Source: an uncultured Clostridia bacterium
Lineage (GTDB): Bacteria; Bacillota; Clostridia; Christensenellales; UBA1242
Assembly: GCA_947054085.1 (NCBI GenBank)
Contig: CAMRVD010000003.1
Location: 1-52,201, forward strand
DNA: 52,201 bases
Reading direction: 5' to 3'
Part shown: in pieces, positions 17,050-27,066 of the stretch
How positions within the stretch are numbered: the first letter of the stretch is position 1
Layout of the letters: the number at the start of each line of letters is the position of its first letter
The notes under the pieces: model-generated
Databases searched by the model: none
What the model saw: the letters and a program-made list of their open reading frames with translations, nothing else
Told to the model about the DNA's origin: nothing
Position numbers and translations under genes: made by a program

Positions 17050-17710
17050 TTTTGTTTCCTCCTACATTTGAGGTTAGGTTGGTTTTACCTAGGATTTCGC
17101 CCTTGTAAATCCAAACTTTTACGCCAAGTTTACCATAGATATGAGCTTCTGCAAAGCCGTAGTCTATGTCAGCACGTAAGGTTTGTAGTGGAAGCGAACC
17201 TTCTTGATAAAACTCGCTACGAGCAATTTCTGCACCGTCTAATCTTCCACCAACCATAATTTTTACACCCTTAACGCCAGCTTTTTGACATCTAGAAAGG
17301 GCTTGTTTCATAGCTCTTCTAAAGCTTACACGAGCTTCTAGTTGAGCACAGATACTTTCTGCTACAAGTTGAGCATCTGTATCTGGAGATTTAATTTCTA
17401 CAACATTAACTGCAATGTCTTTTTTGGTAAGCTTATTTAATGATGCTTTAATAGCCTCTACTCCAGCACCCTTTTGACCAATTACCATACCAGGTTTACT
17501 AGTAAAAAGTGATACTGTAATTTTTTGTGCAGTTCTGTCGATAACTACTTTACTGATAGAATAGTTTTTGTAGTTTTTAGATACAAATTTACGAATGTCG
17601 CTGTCTTCTTTAATAAAGCTAGCCATATCGCCTTTATTAGCTATCCAGTTGCTAGTCCAAGCTTTATTAATACCAACTCTCATTCCGTTAGGATTAACTT
17701 TCTGTCCCAT
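17036..17710 (-). CDS. rpsC: Ribosomal protein S3
   Basis: This 224-residue protein lines the mRNA entry site. It has the N-terminal [20 protein letters not shown], a KH-2 domain with [20 protein letters not shown] and [14 protein letters not shown], and the C-terminal [20 protein letters not shown]. Normal length, standard place between rplV and rplP. Confidence 0.98.
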   Translation of the reverse strand: MGQKVNPNGMRVGINKAWTSNWIANKGDMASFIKEDSDIRKFVSKNYKNYSISKVVIDRTAQKITVSLFTSKPGMVIGQKGAGVEAIKASLNKLTKKDIAVNVVEIKSPDTDAQLVAESICAQLEARVSFRRAMKQALSRCQKAGVKGVKIMVGGRLDGAEIARSEFYQEGSLPLQTLRADIDYGFAEAHIYGKLGVKVWIYKGEILGKTNLTSNVGGNKNVDA

Positions 17711-17719
17711 AATATCCTC

Positions 17720-18106
17720 CTAAGCCCTTACATCCAAAATCACTGTAATGTGACTGGTTCTTTTTAATATAGAATGAGCTCTGCCCTTGCTAACTGGCTG
17801 AAATCTTTTTAAAGTTTGTCCGCCATCTGCAAAAGTTTCTGCTACATATAGGTCAGCTTTGTTTAATCCAAGATTGTTTTCGGCATTAGCAGCAGCACTT
17901 TCTAATACTTTTAGCACAACTTCTGCACTTGTGTTAGTCATATTTTTTAGTATTGCTGCAGCATCAGCGTAGTCTTTTCCACGGATGACATCTAGTACAA
18001 CTCTAACCTTACTTGGGGCAATTCGTACATATTTAGCAACAGCTTTTGCACGTTTATCGCGATTAGCTGCAATTTTTTCAGCTTTTTGTCTTTGTCTGGT
18101 TGCCAT
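17720..18106 (-). CDS. rplV: Ribosomal protein L22
   Basis: This 128-residue exit-tunnel protein has RIAPSKVRVVLDVIRGKDYADA and RFQPVSKGRAHSILKRTSHI. It carries about 18 extra basic N-terminal residues (ATRQRQKAEKIAANRDKR) not found in the roughly 110-residue forms. The start is shared with the last base of the rpsS stop. Confidence 0.97.
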   Translation of the reverse strand: MATRQRQKAEKIAANRDKRAKAVAKYVRIAPSKVRVVLDVIRGKDYADAAAILKNMTNTSAEVVLKVLESAAANAENNLGLNKADLYVAETFADGGQTLKRFQPVSKGRAHSILKRTSHITVILDVRA

Positions 18107-18387
18107 TATTTTTTGCCTCCTGTAGTTTTAGCACCCTTATGACCTTTAAAGGTACGAGTTGGTGCAAATTCGCCTAGCTTGTAACCAACCATTTCTGAGG
18201 TAATGTATACAGGAACATGTTTTCTGCCGTCATGAACAGCTATAGTGTGTCCTATCATTTCTGGAACAATAGTTGATGCTCTAGACCAAGTTTTAATTGG
18301 TTGTTTTTCGTTAGCCGCATTAAGTGCATTAACCTTTTTAAGTAGGCTTTCTGCTACAAAAGGGCCTTTTTTAATACTTCTACTCAT
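18106..18387 (-). CDS. rpsS: Ribosomal protein S19
   Basis: This 93-residue head protein starts [19 protein letters not shown] and contains [20 protein letters not shown] and the C-terminal [12 protein letters not shown]. Exact usual length; overlaps the start of rplV by one base. Confidence 0.98.
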   Translation of the reverse strand: MSRSIKKGPFVAESLLKKVNALNAANEKQPIKTWSRASTIVPEMIGHTIAVHDGRKHVPVYITSEMVGYKLGEFAPTRTFKGHKGAKTTGGKK

Positions 18388-18398
18388 TGTCCATCCTC

Positions 18399-19226
18399 CT
18401 AGTTGATTCTCTTAACAATAAATTTGTTAGAACGATTTTTCTTTTTTCTTGTCTTTAAGCCAAGTGCAGGTTTACCCCATGGAGTCATAGGACCAGCGTG
18501 TCCTACTGGAGATTTACCTTCACCACCACCATGTGGGTGATCTACTGGGTTCATTACAGATCCACGAACGGTAGGGCGTACTCCCATATGACGTTTGCGA
18601 CCTGCTTTACCAAGGCTTACAATTTCATGTTCGGTGTTACCAATTTGACCAATTGTAGCACGACAGGTAACAGGAACTTTTCTCATTTCGCCTGATGGCA
18701 TACGTAAAGTTGCATATTTACCTTCTTTTGCCATGTACTGAGCACTGTTACCAGCACTACGAGCAATTTTTCCGCCACGTCCCGGTTGAAATTCGATATT
18801 ATGAACCACCGAACCAACTGGAATGTTTTCTAGTGGTAAGCAGTTACCAACTTTAATTTCTACACTAGAGCCACTCATAATTGTGTCTCCAACAGCTAGC
18901 CCTAAAGGTGCTAAAATATAACGCTTTTCGCCATCTACATAATGTAAAAGAGCGATATAAGCACTTCTGTTTGGATCGTACTCTATGCTTGCAACTTTTG
19001 CAGGGATATTATCTTTATTTCTTTTAAAATCTATAACTCTATACTTTTGACGGTTACCACCACCAATATGACGAACAGTTATTCTGCCATAGCTATTACG
19101 ACCACCAGATTTTTTAACGGTATCTAGTAAGCTTTTTTCTGGGGTTTTAGTGGTAATTTCTTCAAAAGAAGGAGTGGTCTTAAATCTTTGACCAGCGCTT
19201 GTCGGCTTAAATCTTTTTAATGCCAT
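18399..19226 (-). CDS. rplB: Ribosomal protein L2
   Basis: This 275-residue protein is one of the most conserved and lies close to the peptidyl-transferase centre. Visible signatures are [36 protein letters not shown] and [20 protein letters not shown], including the conserved His in NPVDHPHGG. Normal length and order. Confidence 0.98.
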   Translation of the reverse strand: MALKRFKPTSAGQRFKTTPSFEEITTKTPEKSLLDTVKKSGGRNSYGRITVRHIGGGNRQKYRVIDFKRNKDNIPAKVASIEYDPNRSAYIALLHYVDGEKRYILAPLGLAVGDTIMSGSSVEIKVGNCLPLENIPVGSVVHNIEFQPGRGGKIARSAGNSAQYMAKEGKYATLRMPSGEMRKVPVTCRATIGQIGNTEHEIVSLGKAGRKRHMGVRPTVRGSVMNPVDHPHGGGEGKSPVGHAGPMTPWGKPALGLKTRKKKNRSNKFIVKRIN

Positions 19227-19246
19227 AATTTCTCTCCTCTCTTTTA

Positions 19247-19537
19247 TTAAGATAAGCTATCAAAGAACTCTATAGATTTACTGTCTGCGGTTAGTTGAAC
19301 AATCGCTTTTTTGTAAGAACCAGTTAGTCCTTGATACTTTCCTTGTCTTTTAATTTTTCCGTAAACATTTGCGGTGTTTACACTTTTTACTTTTACTTTA
19401 AAAATTTCTTCTACAGCCTGTTTAATCTGAGTTTTATTAGCATTTTTTGTAACTTCAAATGTATATTTTTTGTTAGCAAAATCTGCATAAGTTTTTTCCG
19501 ACATAACAGGTCTAATTATAATATCTTGAGCAAACAT
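19247..19537 (-). CDS. rplW: Ribosomal protein L23
   Basis: This 96-residue exit-site protein provides the docking point for SRP and trigger factor. It has [20 protein letters not shown] and [20 protein letters not shown]. Its start shares a base with the rplD stop (TAATG). Confidence 0.97.
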   Translation of the reverse strand: MFAQDIIIRPVMSEKTYADFANKKYTFEVTKNANKTQIKQAVEEIFKVKVKSVNTANVYGKIKRQGKYQGLTGSYKKAIVQLTADSKSIEFFDSLS

Positions 19538-20154
19538 TATTTAAGTGCCTCCTCTATTTGTTTAAGAGCATCTTTTGTAACAACAACTTTGTCTGCTACT
19601 ACAACGTCGTAAGTATTAACTAGGTCAGCAGTTGTAACATTAACCTTATCTAGGTTGCCACTTGCTCTAACAACGTTTTCGTTAACGCCATTAGTTACAA
19701 CTGTAACGCGTTTTTCTAGTTTAAATGTTTCTAGAACACTCACCATGCTCTTTGTTTTTCCGTCAAGTTCTAGACTATCTAAAACAATAACATTTTTGTC
19801 TTCTAGTTGTTTAGATAGTGCACTAGTAAATGCTAATGCTTTTACTTGTTTGTTGATTTTTTTAGAAAAATCTCTTGGTTTTGGAGCAAATACAACGCCA
19901 CCATGTGTCCATTGTGGGCTACGGATAGAACCTTGACGAGCTCTTCCTGTACCTTTTTGCCTCCAAGGCTTGCGTCCACCACCACGAACTTCGGTTCTGG
20001 TAAGTGTACTTTTAGTTCCTTGTCTTTGGTTAGCAAGATAACTTACTACTACCTGATGGATTGTAGCTTCGTTATAAGGAACTTTAAACACAGAATCAGC
20101 AAGAGTTAATTTGCCAACTTCTTCGCCAGTTTGTTTATATACTTTAACCTGCAT
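19537..20154 (-). CDS. rplD: Ribosomal protein L4
   Basis: This 205-residue tunnel-wall protein shows [20 protein letters not shown] and [21 protein letters not shown]. In gamma-proteobacteria L4 represses the S10 operon through the mRNA leader; whether the long leader here (21129-21400) has a similar role is unknown. Normal length. Confidence 0.97.
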   Translation of the reverse strand: MQVKVYKQTGEEVGKLTLADSVFKVPYNEATIHQVVVSYLANQRQGTKSTLTRTEVRGGGRKPWRQKGTGRARQGSIRSPQWTHGGVVFAPKPRDFSKKINKQVKALAFTSALSKQLEDKNVIVLDSLELDGKTKSMVSVLETFKLEKRVTVVTNGVNENVVRASGNLDKVNVTTADLVNTYDVVVADKVVVTKDALKQIEEALK

Positions 20155-20172
20155 TATTTTTTCCTCCTTGCA

Positions 20173-20799
20173 TTACGCTTTTACAGCCGAGCAGATTGTA
20201 ACAATGCTGCCCTTAGCGCCAGGAATAGCGCCTTTAACTAAAAGAAGATTACGCTCCTTGTCGACTTTTGCGATTTCTAGATTTTGAATAGTAACTTTTT
20301 CGTTACCATAATGTCCTGGCATGTGGTGATTTTTAATAACTCTAGAAATACTAGAAGACGCACCAATACTACCAACTGCTCTATGAACTGGTCCGTTACC
20401 ATGAGTCATTCTGTGACGTTGAGCATTCCATCTAACGATGTTACCAGTAAATCCACGACCACGAGTGTAGCCCGATACATCTACTTTGTCGCCAACGTTA
20501 AATACACTGCAAGTAACTGTTGCACCAAGTTCTAGATTAGTGTCTAACTTAAATTCTTTTAAATATTTTTTAGCAGAGATATTTGCTTTTTTAAAGTGAC
20601 CAGCTTGTGGTTTTGTAACTCTACTCTGTTTTTCGTCCACAAACGCAAGTTGAGTTGCATTGTAGCCGTCTTTTTCCTCTGTCTTTACTTGAGATACATA
20701 GCAAGGACCTGCTTCTACAACGGTAACAGGAATAACTGTGCCATTATCTGCAAATAGCTGGCTCATGCCAATTTTTTTGCCAAGTATAGCTTGTTTCAT
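20173..20799 (-). CDS. rplC: Ribosomal protein L3
   Basis: This 208-residue early assembly protein has the start KQAILGKKIGMSQLFADNGT and the loop region GYTRGRGFTGNIVRWNAQRH, with the conserved HGNGPVHRAVGSIGASSSISR. Normal length; second gene of the operon, 20 bp after rpsJ. Confidence 0.98.
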   Translation of the reverse strand: MKQAILGKKIGMSQLFADNGTVIPVTVVEAGPCYVSQVKTEEKDGYNATQLAFVDEKQSRVTKPQAGHFKKANISAKKYLKEFKLDTNLELGATVTCSVFNVGDKVDVSGYTRGRGFTGNIVRWNAQRHRMTHGNGPVHRAVGSIGASSSISRVIKNHHMPGHYGNEKVTIQNLEIAKVDKERNLLLVKGAIPGAKGSIVTICSAVKA

Positions 20800-20819
20800 T
20801 TAATTTTCCTCCTGTTTCC

Positions 20820-21128
20820 TTATAGTTTAATATTAATATCTACCCCCGCTGGCAAGTCGATTTTCATAAGTGAATCCACTGTTTTTGCCGATGGGTTAAA
20901 TATGTCGATAAGTCGTTTATGAGTTCTCATCTCAAATTGTTCTCTACTGTCCTTGTGTTTGTGTACCGATCTAAGGATAGTTACAACTTCCTTTTCGGTA
21001 GGCATAGGTACAGGACCAGATACCTTTGCGCCTGCTTTTTTAGCAGTTTCCACAATTCTTGCTGCCGCTTGGTCTACAAGGTTGTGGTCGTAAGCTCTTA
21101 GCTTAATCCTAATTTTTTGTGTTGCCAT
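20820..21128 (-). CDS. rpsJ: Ribosomal protein S10 (NusE)
   Basis: This 102-residue small-subunit head protein also joins NusB in antitermination. It has [40 protein letters not shown] and [20 protein letters not shown]. It is the first gene of the supercluster, with GGAGG seven bases upstream, and is preceded by a long structured leader. Confidence 0.98.
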   Translation of the reverse strand: MATQKIRIKLRAYDHNLVDQAAARIVETAKKAGAKVSGPVPMPTEKEVVTILRSVHKHKDSREQFEMRTHKRLIDIFNPSAKTVDSLMKIDLPAGVDINIKL

Positions 21129-21400
21129 AAATTTCCTCCATTATTATTTACCAGTTCTTTTTGCCTTGAGTGCTGCTACCTCCATAATCTAGCAAAAAGA
21201 TACTGTCGCCCCGCTCTCTTTGGCAGTGCAATTGTCCGCAAAAGTTATCCCTGTAGGTAGGTAACCTTCTGCTTCTTCCCTTTTAGCGTTTTGGTTTGCC
21301 CAACCGACTTGCTGTACATAAATGCAACTAAATAAGTTATAAATTATATACAAGTAGTATCGGTCAAAAGGGCATAATACCCCCTAGACGCTATAACAGC
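21129..21400 (-). promoter_or_regulatory. Long structured 5' leader of the S10 operon
   Basis: About 270 nt lie between the expected transcript start and rpsJ. Near the gene, CAGTATCTTTTTGC (21192-21205) pairs with GCAAAAAGAACTG (21152-21164) over 13 bp with one bulge, enclosing a 27-nt loop that contains GGAGG. On the minus strand an open frame without an ATG (possible TTG start) ends at 21189, with segments such as VGWANQNAKREEAEG and GITFADNCTAKESGATVSFC. The base sequence is unusually GC-rich for an intergenic region here. It may be an autoregulatory leader or carry a short peptide; I do not recognise a named family with certainty. Confidence 0.5.
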
Positions 21401-21406
21401 TTTTAT

Positions 21407-21435
21407 ATAATACTACACACACGGGTGCGTGTCAA
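21407..21435 (-). promoter_or_regulatory. Promoter of the S10-spc-alpha supercluster
   Basis: TTGACA (21430-21435), exactly 17 bp, and TATTAT (21407-21412) on the minus strand. It is the only strong promoter seen upstream of thirty collinear genes. Confidence 0.85.
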
Positions 21436-21483
21436 GACTTTTTTACAAATTAATTTAAATTTTTTAATAATATTTTTTACATT

Positions 21484-21513
21484 AAAAAAGAGAGCAAATT
21501 TGCCCTCCTTTTT
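21484..21513 (-). terminator. Terminator of the giant surface-protein gene
   Basis: On the minus strand AAAAAGGAGGGCAAA pairs with TTTGCTCTCTTTTTT (15-bp A/T-flanked palindrome), directly after the stop codon, followed by TTTTTAATG. It separates the surface protein from the S10 promoter. Confidence 0.8.
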
Positions 21514-21514
21514 G

Positions 21515-24500
21515 TTATACATTTGTCCTAGATACAGAAATATAAATTGTTACATTACTATTTGATGTTATATTCATAGACGCTTCAAAGTAGCCATTAG
21601 TACTTTCACTAGGATGAACCGAACCTAAACTACCGCTTCCACTACTTGTACCAGCTTTTAATGTATCATAAGTTTCTCCGCTACTACTTTCATCATAATA
21701 TAGTTTTTCTGCTCCAATTTTAAAGCTTTTAGGGAGCTCAACAGAATATACACCAGATGAATTTACTAACTCGTATAGATAATATTTTACACCGCCAATA
21801 GAGTAATATATTTTATAACTATTTGCAATATATTTATCTACCCTAAATGTAACAGTTATAGAATCTTTTACAAATACAGCAGTTATGGTCATATTGCTAG
21901 TTACTTTATTTGTACTCATACTCCAATTACTAAATTTATAACCCGTTTTAGCAGTCGTTGTTATAGTGTTTCCATTTACAAATAGAACACTTCCTGCGGT
22001 AGTTATAGATGTATTATATGGAACGCCTGTTACAGTAGTTTTACTAACAGTACCCATAACAGAGCTATTTGAAGTAATTGTTACTATATAAGTCAATTGT
22101 GTAAATACTGCAGTAATCGTCGCCTCTCCTGTAAGAGTAAATTGACCAGTGGTATAATTAGTTCCGTTTATATTCCAATGTGAGAATTTATAGCCAGTGT
22201 TTGCAACAGCGTAGAAGAGTTCGTCATCACCAGTTCTTAATTGAGAGCCACTAATTTGGAATACATCTCCATGTGCACCATTATACTCTAAGCTAGAACC
22301 TGTTTGACCATTAGTATCCCAATTTAAATACCCATAGTCTGCATGATTAACTTCGAACCATAGATCGTAGAATATCGGTGAAAAATTAGCTGTGATTGTA
22401 CGATCTTCTGCAATAACGCCACTAGTGTTACCACTCCAACTAGTAAATCTGTAACCTGTTTTAGGTGTTGCAGTAACCAAGTTATTATAATGTAAGCTAA
22501 TAATATTGTCTCTTATTACAATACTATCATAATCATCGTGACGTACTCTAAACGTTGCGGTAGATAAATTAGTGCCTCCTAAATACGGTCCGCCTATAGT
22601 ACCATAATTACTATTATTAACCTTAAATGTAATGGTATATAAACTAACAACTTCTGGTTCTATACTAATATAACCCGTAATTGTTCCACTACTTGGTACT
22701 CCACTAGAAATTACATATTTTGTATTGTCGTACTGAGCTCCGTAAATTTCCCAAGTAGAGCCATAAAGTATTTGATTATCATAAAAATCATATACATAGC
22801 CTTTATCTACGCCATTAATTTTTATACCAAATTTTACTCCAGAAACACCGTCACCTTTTTCTTCGCCATTTAGTATAGGGTTTAAGTCTACCGCATGCCT
22901 AGTATGCTCCATAACAAGGTAGTTGGTTTTACGAGTAATACTGGTTGTTCTACCTGCTGGTAAAGACAATACCGACAAGTACGTTTTAGCACTGCTAAGA
23001 TATGTGCTATTTGTGCTATAAGCAATATAACTACTTGCTTTATCACCATCGTCAAAGCTTGTTAATGTACTCTTTTGTACTGTATATGTTTTAGTAAGAG
23101 TAGTATTTACATTTATATAAATATTTTTGTTTAATCCAATTGCACCAGAGTTAGAACCGTTATTAGATGTAAAGTTAGAGTTTAAGTTGAATGTACCCTT
23201 TTCTATATAGATATTGGTTACATTTGCACGGTTTGTACTAATTGTTGCGTTACCGCTTATTGTAAAAGTACCATCAACAATTCTGATATTTTGAGTTCCC
23301 CAACTAGATTGGTTGTTAGTTATATACCCACCAGAAACATCTAATGCTCTATTAGAATATATTCCTCCGATAATACATTTTGTTGCGTCACCATTAGCGG
23401 TTATATTACCACCAGAAATTCTAGTAGTTCCCGCGTTATAAATTGCACCACCAGTTTCGGCATTGTTACCAGAGATTGTTCCGCCTGTTATAGTTAGCGA
23501 ACTTGTGTTATGTATTGCACCACCTCTTGTAGCAATATTGCCACTTATAGTACCTCCACTAATAGTTACACCTGTTGCTACAGATATACCAGCACCTTCT
23601 GAAGCCCTATTATTTTTTATTTCGGTAGTACCACTAATTGTTACAGTTCCATCAACTCTAATTCCACCACCAGCAGATGTACCAGTATTATTATTTATTT
23701 TACCCCCACTAATTTGGTTGCTGCCGGAGGTTTTAATCATCAACCCACCACCAACAGTAGCAGAAGAGTTGTAAGATATTTCACCACTAGTCATGTTTAT
23801 AACGCCATAGCTATACACACCGCCACCACTCCAGTCTGTAGTAGCATTATACTTAATGAGAACGCCTTTTATATTTAATTTATCGGTTGAGTCATTAGAA
23901 TATATTCCACCACCACCCGGTGCTAAGTTGTAACTAATCGATCCCCCATTAAGGTTAAGGGTTGCACCACCAGCACAACCTATACCACCGCCGGCATTAC
24001 TGCACCAGTTGCTTCGGGTACTTTCGGTTGCCGCACTTGTTACGTTTGCATTACCTATTGTTCCACCTGTAATAGTTAGGGTTGCACCTTTTATAAATAA
24101 ACCGCCACCCATATTGGTATACTCTAGCCCCAAGCCCGAACCATTTTGTGCTTTGTTGTTATAAATTTGACCGTCACTTATGTTAACAGCACTCTGTGCA
24201 TATATACCGCCACCACAACCAGAGCTGTTATTTTTAATTTCGCCACCGCTCATACTAAACGAACCAGTGCCAACGTATACTCCGCCACCTAGTTTAGTTG
24301 CAGAGTTATTTTCTATTATGCCAGATTTAAATATAACACTAGTTCCAGAGTTATATTGAATACCACCGCCATGTTCCGCTGTTTGGTTATTCTTAATTGT
24401 TACACCGTCAAAAGTGGTATCGCCATCGATACAAACACCACCTGCTCCACTATTAGCAGAGTTATAGGAAATTGTACCTCCACTAAAAACATTGCCAGCG

Positions 24501-26755
24501 GTTTTTACAATTATGCCACCACCCCAGCCGTTTGCACTGTTATGGTCTAGAGTTCCACCAGACATAGTTACTACACCAAAGGCGTAGATAGCTCCACCGC
24601 TTGCTGCACTTTTGTTGTATTTTGCCACAAATGGGTCGGTTATGTTTATTTTATCTATTGCACTTTCCGAAAATACGGCTCCTCCTGCTTGCATACTTAC
24701 ATTGTGTGCAATTGCTCCACTATGCAGGTTTAGTGTAGAGCCTTCCTTTATGTATATAGCCCCACCGTGCTCGCCCGATTTATTAGAAAAATCTGTACTT
24801 GTAGCACCTGTTGTTCTAGAGCTATCGCCAATTTCGCCACCAGTCATATTAATGGTAGCGTTGATTGAGTATATCGCTCCGCCATTGCCTTTTGCACTAT
24901 TTTCATGAATACTGCCTTGTTTAAGGTTTAACGTTCCGCCGTTTAAAAATATTGCCCCCGCTTCATCTGTCGAATTATTGCATGCAATTTCTGTACCGGC
25001 TATGTTTATCGTCGCTTCCCAGCCATGAATACCAGCACCCGCACTACCACTATTCCAGTCTATTAAACCACCATTTAAATTTACGGTTCCATTTTTTCCA
25101 ACAAATATTCCGCCACCATTACCTTCTGTTTCTCCATTGCTATTTTTTACTGCATTGTGATAAACATGGCCGCCATTCATGTTTAACACTCCATCTACGG
25201 TCATTCCGCCGCCATGTTTTTCGGTAACAGCATTGTTTTTTATCCAACCACTAGTTAATGTAAGTGTAGAGCCAGACTCGACAAAGATTCCTCCAGCAGT
25301 CTTGGCAATATTGTGCGAAATCATGGTTCCTTTTATCTCTACATTGCTAGCACTGGCAATACTAAGTCCGCCGCCTAAATTTGCTTTGTTACTGTAATTT
25401 TCTAGGTCGGCAATGGCATCACCACTATTATTTACTCCAATTACTCCACCACTAAAGGTGCCAGTACAAGATTCTAATCTTACACCGCCACCATTTTGCC
25501 CAGCAGTGTTATTACTAATTTCGCCACTAGTCATATTAATGGTAGAGTTGCTTGAGTATATCGCTCCGCCCATACAAGTAGCATAGTTGTTTTGCATTTT
25601 TATATTGCCACTAATATCTAGTTTTGATTCTCCAGCAATATACACAGCTGCACCATAAGCAGCGTAGCAATTTTTTATTGTTCCGCCAATAATAGTTGCT
25701 GTTCCGCCGCCAATATAAATTGCTCCGCCACCAGTGTCCTCAGCTTCCGAAAGCGACTGACAATTAATAAATTCACAACCAGTAACAGTTAAATTTCCTG
25801 TATTAGTTTTCACAGCACCGCCACTACCACTAGTAGTAAAGTTGGTAAATTTTAGATTTTCTAGTATCAGAGTACCGCCAGTTTGGTCTATTGCTCTTCC
25901 TGCCCTATATGTTTCGCCATTCAATTTAGGAGTATATTCCTTTATGGATTTTCCTCCGCTTAGGGTAAATGTTCCTTTATTTAATTTTAGTATTTGCCCA
26001 TTTTTTTCTGATGTGTCAGTTAGTGTTGCAGTTGATGCTAGGCTTGCAGACATTAGCAATGTGCTATTGTTGCTTGTTTGTTGTTCGCTATCCCCTATAC
26101 TAAACACGCAGTTCTCTACATTTAATGTTTGGCTGGTTCCTGTTACCAACTCGCCCAAGGTGTAGTTTGCATCCCCGCTGGTTTCTATCTCTACTTTTTT
26201 GTCACCATCGTCCACTACAGCCAACACTTTACCGTTATTGTATGTGGCAGATATGGTAGTTGCTATATTAGCCTTAGTAAAAGTGGCAGTTTCTGCATAA
26301 TCACATACAGACAATACACTGCGTGCAAAATTAGACGAACTTTGTTCGTCTTCTTTTATAAAGGTTATATTTAGTTCCCCTTTGGCATTAAATCCAAAAG
26401 TATTTGCTAATCCTGTTTTTGTAAAAGATAAGTTTAAATTAATATCCGAATCATGGGTATTTGGCAAATCATTTAATATAACATATGATGTTTTGTTGTT
26501 TACCATACTTGCGGCGTTATTGCAGGCATCGTCTGCATAAGTGCCGCACTCCTCTATCTCGGCGTAAACTTTGTTTCCATTTACAATATAATTGCCAGTG
26601 TATTCTTCTGGCATTACGTAGTTTAAACTATGGATAGTATTTTTACTGTTTGTTTTATTACAGTTTAAAGTTCCTATCCCTCCACCTAAGCACAATACAA
26701 GGGCAAATAGTATGCAAATTATACTAAGTTTACTTTTTTGTATTATTTTTAACAC
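21515..26755 (-). CDS. Giant secreted beta-helix / InlB-repeat surface protein
   Basis: A 1746-residue protein. It starts at GTG with AGGAGG nine bases upstream and a signal peptide (about 1-32, KLSIICILFALVLCLGGG). Residues of roughly 260-1260 are dozens of imperfect 20-30-residue repeats rich in Gly/Asn (patterns GGAIY, SGGTI, NNSA, GGGIYV), typical of a right-handed parallel beta-helix as in polymorphic outer-membrane and pectate-lyase-like proteins. About 1330-1640 holds three or four InlB B-like repeats (ITFKVNNSNYGTI, GYRFTSWSGN, TITANFSP; GYKFSHWNINGTNYTTG). The C-terminus has no LPXTG, SLH or membrane helix, so how it is held at the surface is unclear. Probably an adhesin. It occupies the place where rplJL-rpoBC-rpsLG-fusA-tufA normally lie. 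Confidence 0.85.
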   Translation of the reverse strand: MLKIIQKSKLSIICILFALVLCLGGGIGTLNCNKTNSKNTIHSLNYVMPEEYTGNYIVNGNKVYAEIEECGTYADDACNNAASMVNNKTSYVILNDLPNTHDSDINLNLSFTKTGLANTFGFNAKGELNITFIKEDEQSSSNFARSVLSVCDYAETATFTKANIATTISATYNNGKVLAVVDDGDKKVEIETSGDANYTLGELVTGTSQTLNVENCVFSIGDSEQQTSNNSTLLMSASLASTATLTDTSEKNGQILKLNKGTFTLSGGKSIKEYTPKLNGETYRAGRAIDQTGGTLILENLKFTNFTTSGSGGAVKTNTGNLTVTGCEFINCQSLSEAEDTGGGAIYIGGGTATIIGGTIKNCYAAYGAAVYIAGESKLDISGNIKMQNNYATCMGGAIYSSNSTINMTSGEISNNTAGQNGGGVRLESCTGTFSGGVIGVNNSGDAIADLENYSNKANLGGGLSIASASNVEIKGTMISHNIAKTAGGIFVESGSTLTLTSGWIKNNAVTEKHGGGMTVDGVLNMNGGHVYHNAVKNSNGETEGNGGGIFVGKNGTVNLNGGLIDWNSGSAGAGIHGWEATINIAGTEIACNNSTDEAGAIFLNGGTLNLKQGSIHENSAKGNGGAIYSINATINMTGGEIGDSSRTTGATSTDFSNKSGEHGGAIYIKEGSTLNLHSGAIAHNVSMQAGGAVFSESAIDKINITDPFVAKYNKSAASGGAIYAFGVVTMSGGTLDHNSANGWGGGIIVKTAGNVFSGGTISYNSANSGAGGVCIDGDTTFDGVTIKNNQTAEHGGGIQYNSGTSVIFKSGIIENNSATKLGGGVYVGTGSFSMSGGEIKNNSSGCGGGIYAQSAVNISDGQIYNNKAQNGSGLGLEYTNMGGGLFIKGATLTITGGTIGNANVTSAATESTRSNWCSNAGGGIGCAGGATLNLNGGSISYNLAPGGGGIYSNDSTDKLNIKGVLIKYNATTDWSGGGVYSYGVINMTSGEISYNSSATVGGGLMIKTSGSNQISGGKINNNTGTSAGGGIRVDGTVTISGTTEIKNNRASEGAGISVATGVTISGGTISGNIATRGGAIHNTSSLTITGGTISGNNAETGGAIYNAGTTRISGGNITANGDATKCIIGGIYSNRALDVSGGYITNNQSSWGTQNIRIVDGTFTISGNATISTNRANVTNIYIEKGTFNLNSNFTSNNGSNSGAIGLNKNIYINVNTTLTKTYTVQKSTLTSFDDGDKASSYIAYSTNSTYLSSAKTYLSVLSLPAGRTTSITRKTNYLVMEHTRHAVDLNPILNGEEKGDGVSGVKFGIKINGVDKGYVYDFYDNQILYGSTWEIYGAQYDNTKYVISSGVPSSGTITGYISIEPEVVSLYTITFKVNNSNYGTIGGPYLGGTNLSTATFRVRHDDYDSIVIRDNIISLHYNNLVTATPKTGYRFTSWSGNTSGVIAEDRTITANFSPIFYDLWFEVNHADYGYLNWDTNGQTGSSLEYNGAHGDVFQISGSQLRTGDDELFYAVANTGYKFSHWNINGTNYTTGQFTLTGEATITAVFTQLTYIVTITSNSSVMGTVSKTTVTGVPYNTSITTAGSVLFVNGNTITTTAKTGYKFSNWSMSTNKVTSNMTITAVFVKDSITVTFRVDKYIANSYKIYYSIGGVKYYLYELVNSSGVYSVELPKSFKIGAEKLYYDESSSGETYDTLKAGTSSGSGSLGSVHPSESTNGYFEASMNITSNSNVTIYISVSRTNV

Positions 26756-26964
26756 TTACTTTGCCCTCCTTTGTTGTTAGTTTGGTTTTGTTTGCTGGTT
26801 TTTAATCTAAATATATTTATATATTACTAAAAAAGTTTCAAAATAGCAAATAAAAAACGACCTTTTAATCGTTTAAATAGAATTAATTGTATAAAATAAT
26901 TTACCCATTTAAAAAAAATTAATAGCATAAGGAGCAGTCTAAAGAAAGATACAAGAGCTTAAAA
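26756..26964. other. AT-rich spacer upstream of the giant surface gene
   Basis: No gene is visible. On the minus strand TTGAAA near 26837 and TAAATA about 16 bp on could be a weak promoter for the surface-protein gene, but AT-richness makes this unreliable. The first 20 bases hold its AGGAGG site. Confidence 0.3.
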
Positions 26965-27066
26965 ATTAGATAAAATACAAGCAAAATAAAAAAACAGGCT
27001 AGGATTTTACTTTAACGTAAATGACGTAGTCTGTTTTTTTAATTTTCTGCAATAGTTCGCAAATTA
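26965..27066. repeat. Long hairpin repeat, copy D, at the end of rplA
   Basis: Stem AAAAAAACAGGCT (26988-27000) pairs with AGTCTGTTTTTTT (27028-27040), with one G:U, and the conserved core GGATTTTAC-TTTAAC-GTAAATGAC is at 27002-27025. The left flank ATTAGATAAAATACAAG resembles copies A and E; the right flank (TCTGCAATAGTTCGC) resembles the right loop of A and B and runs into the rplA stop codon. It is the junction between the L11 operon and the foreign surface gene and could act as the rplA terminator. Confidence 0.8.

Noticed and set aside
23463-25397. Several Pro/Val-rich plus-strand frames within the giant surface gene
   Set aside because: They mirror the Gly/Asn repeats of the beta-helix in the opposite strand and have no initiation signals.
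21515-26755. CRISPR-like or tandem repeat array
   Set aside because: The repetition is at protein level, imperfect, and without fixed spacer/repeat lengths; it is a beta-helix coding region.
26768-26850. Strong promoter for the giant surface gene
   Set aside because: Candidate boxes have poor spacing in an AT-rich stretch; nothing better than chance could be supported.
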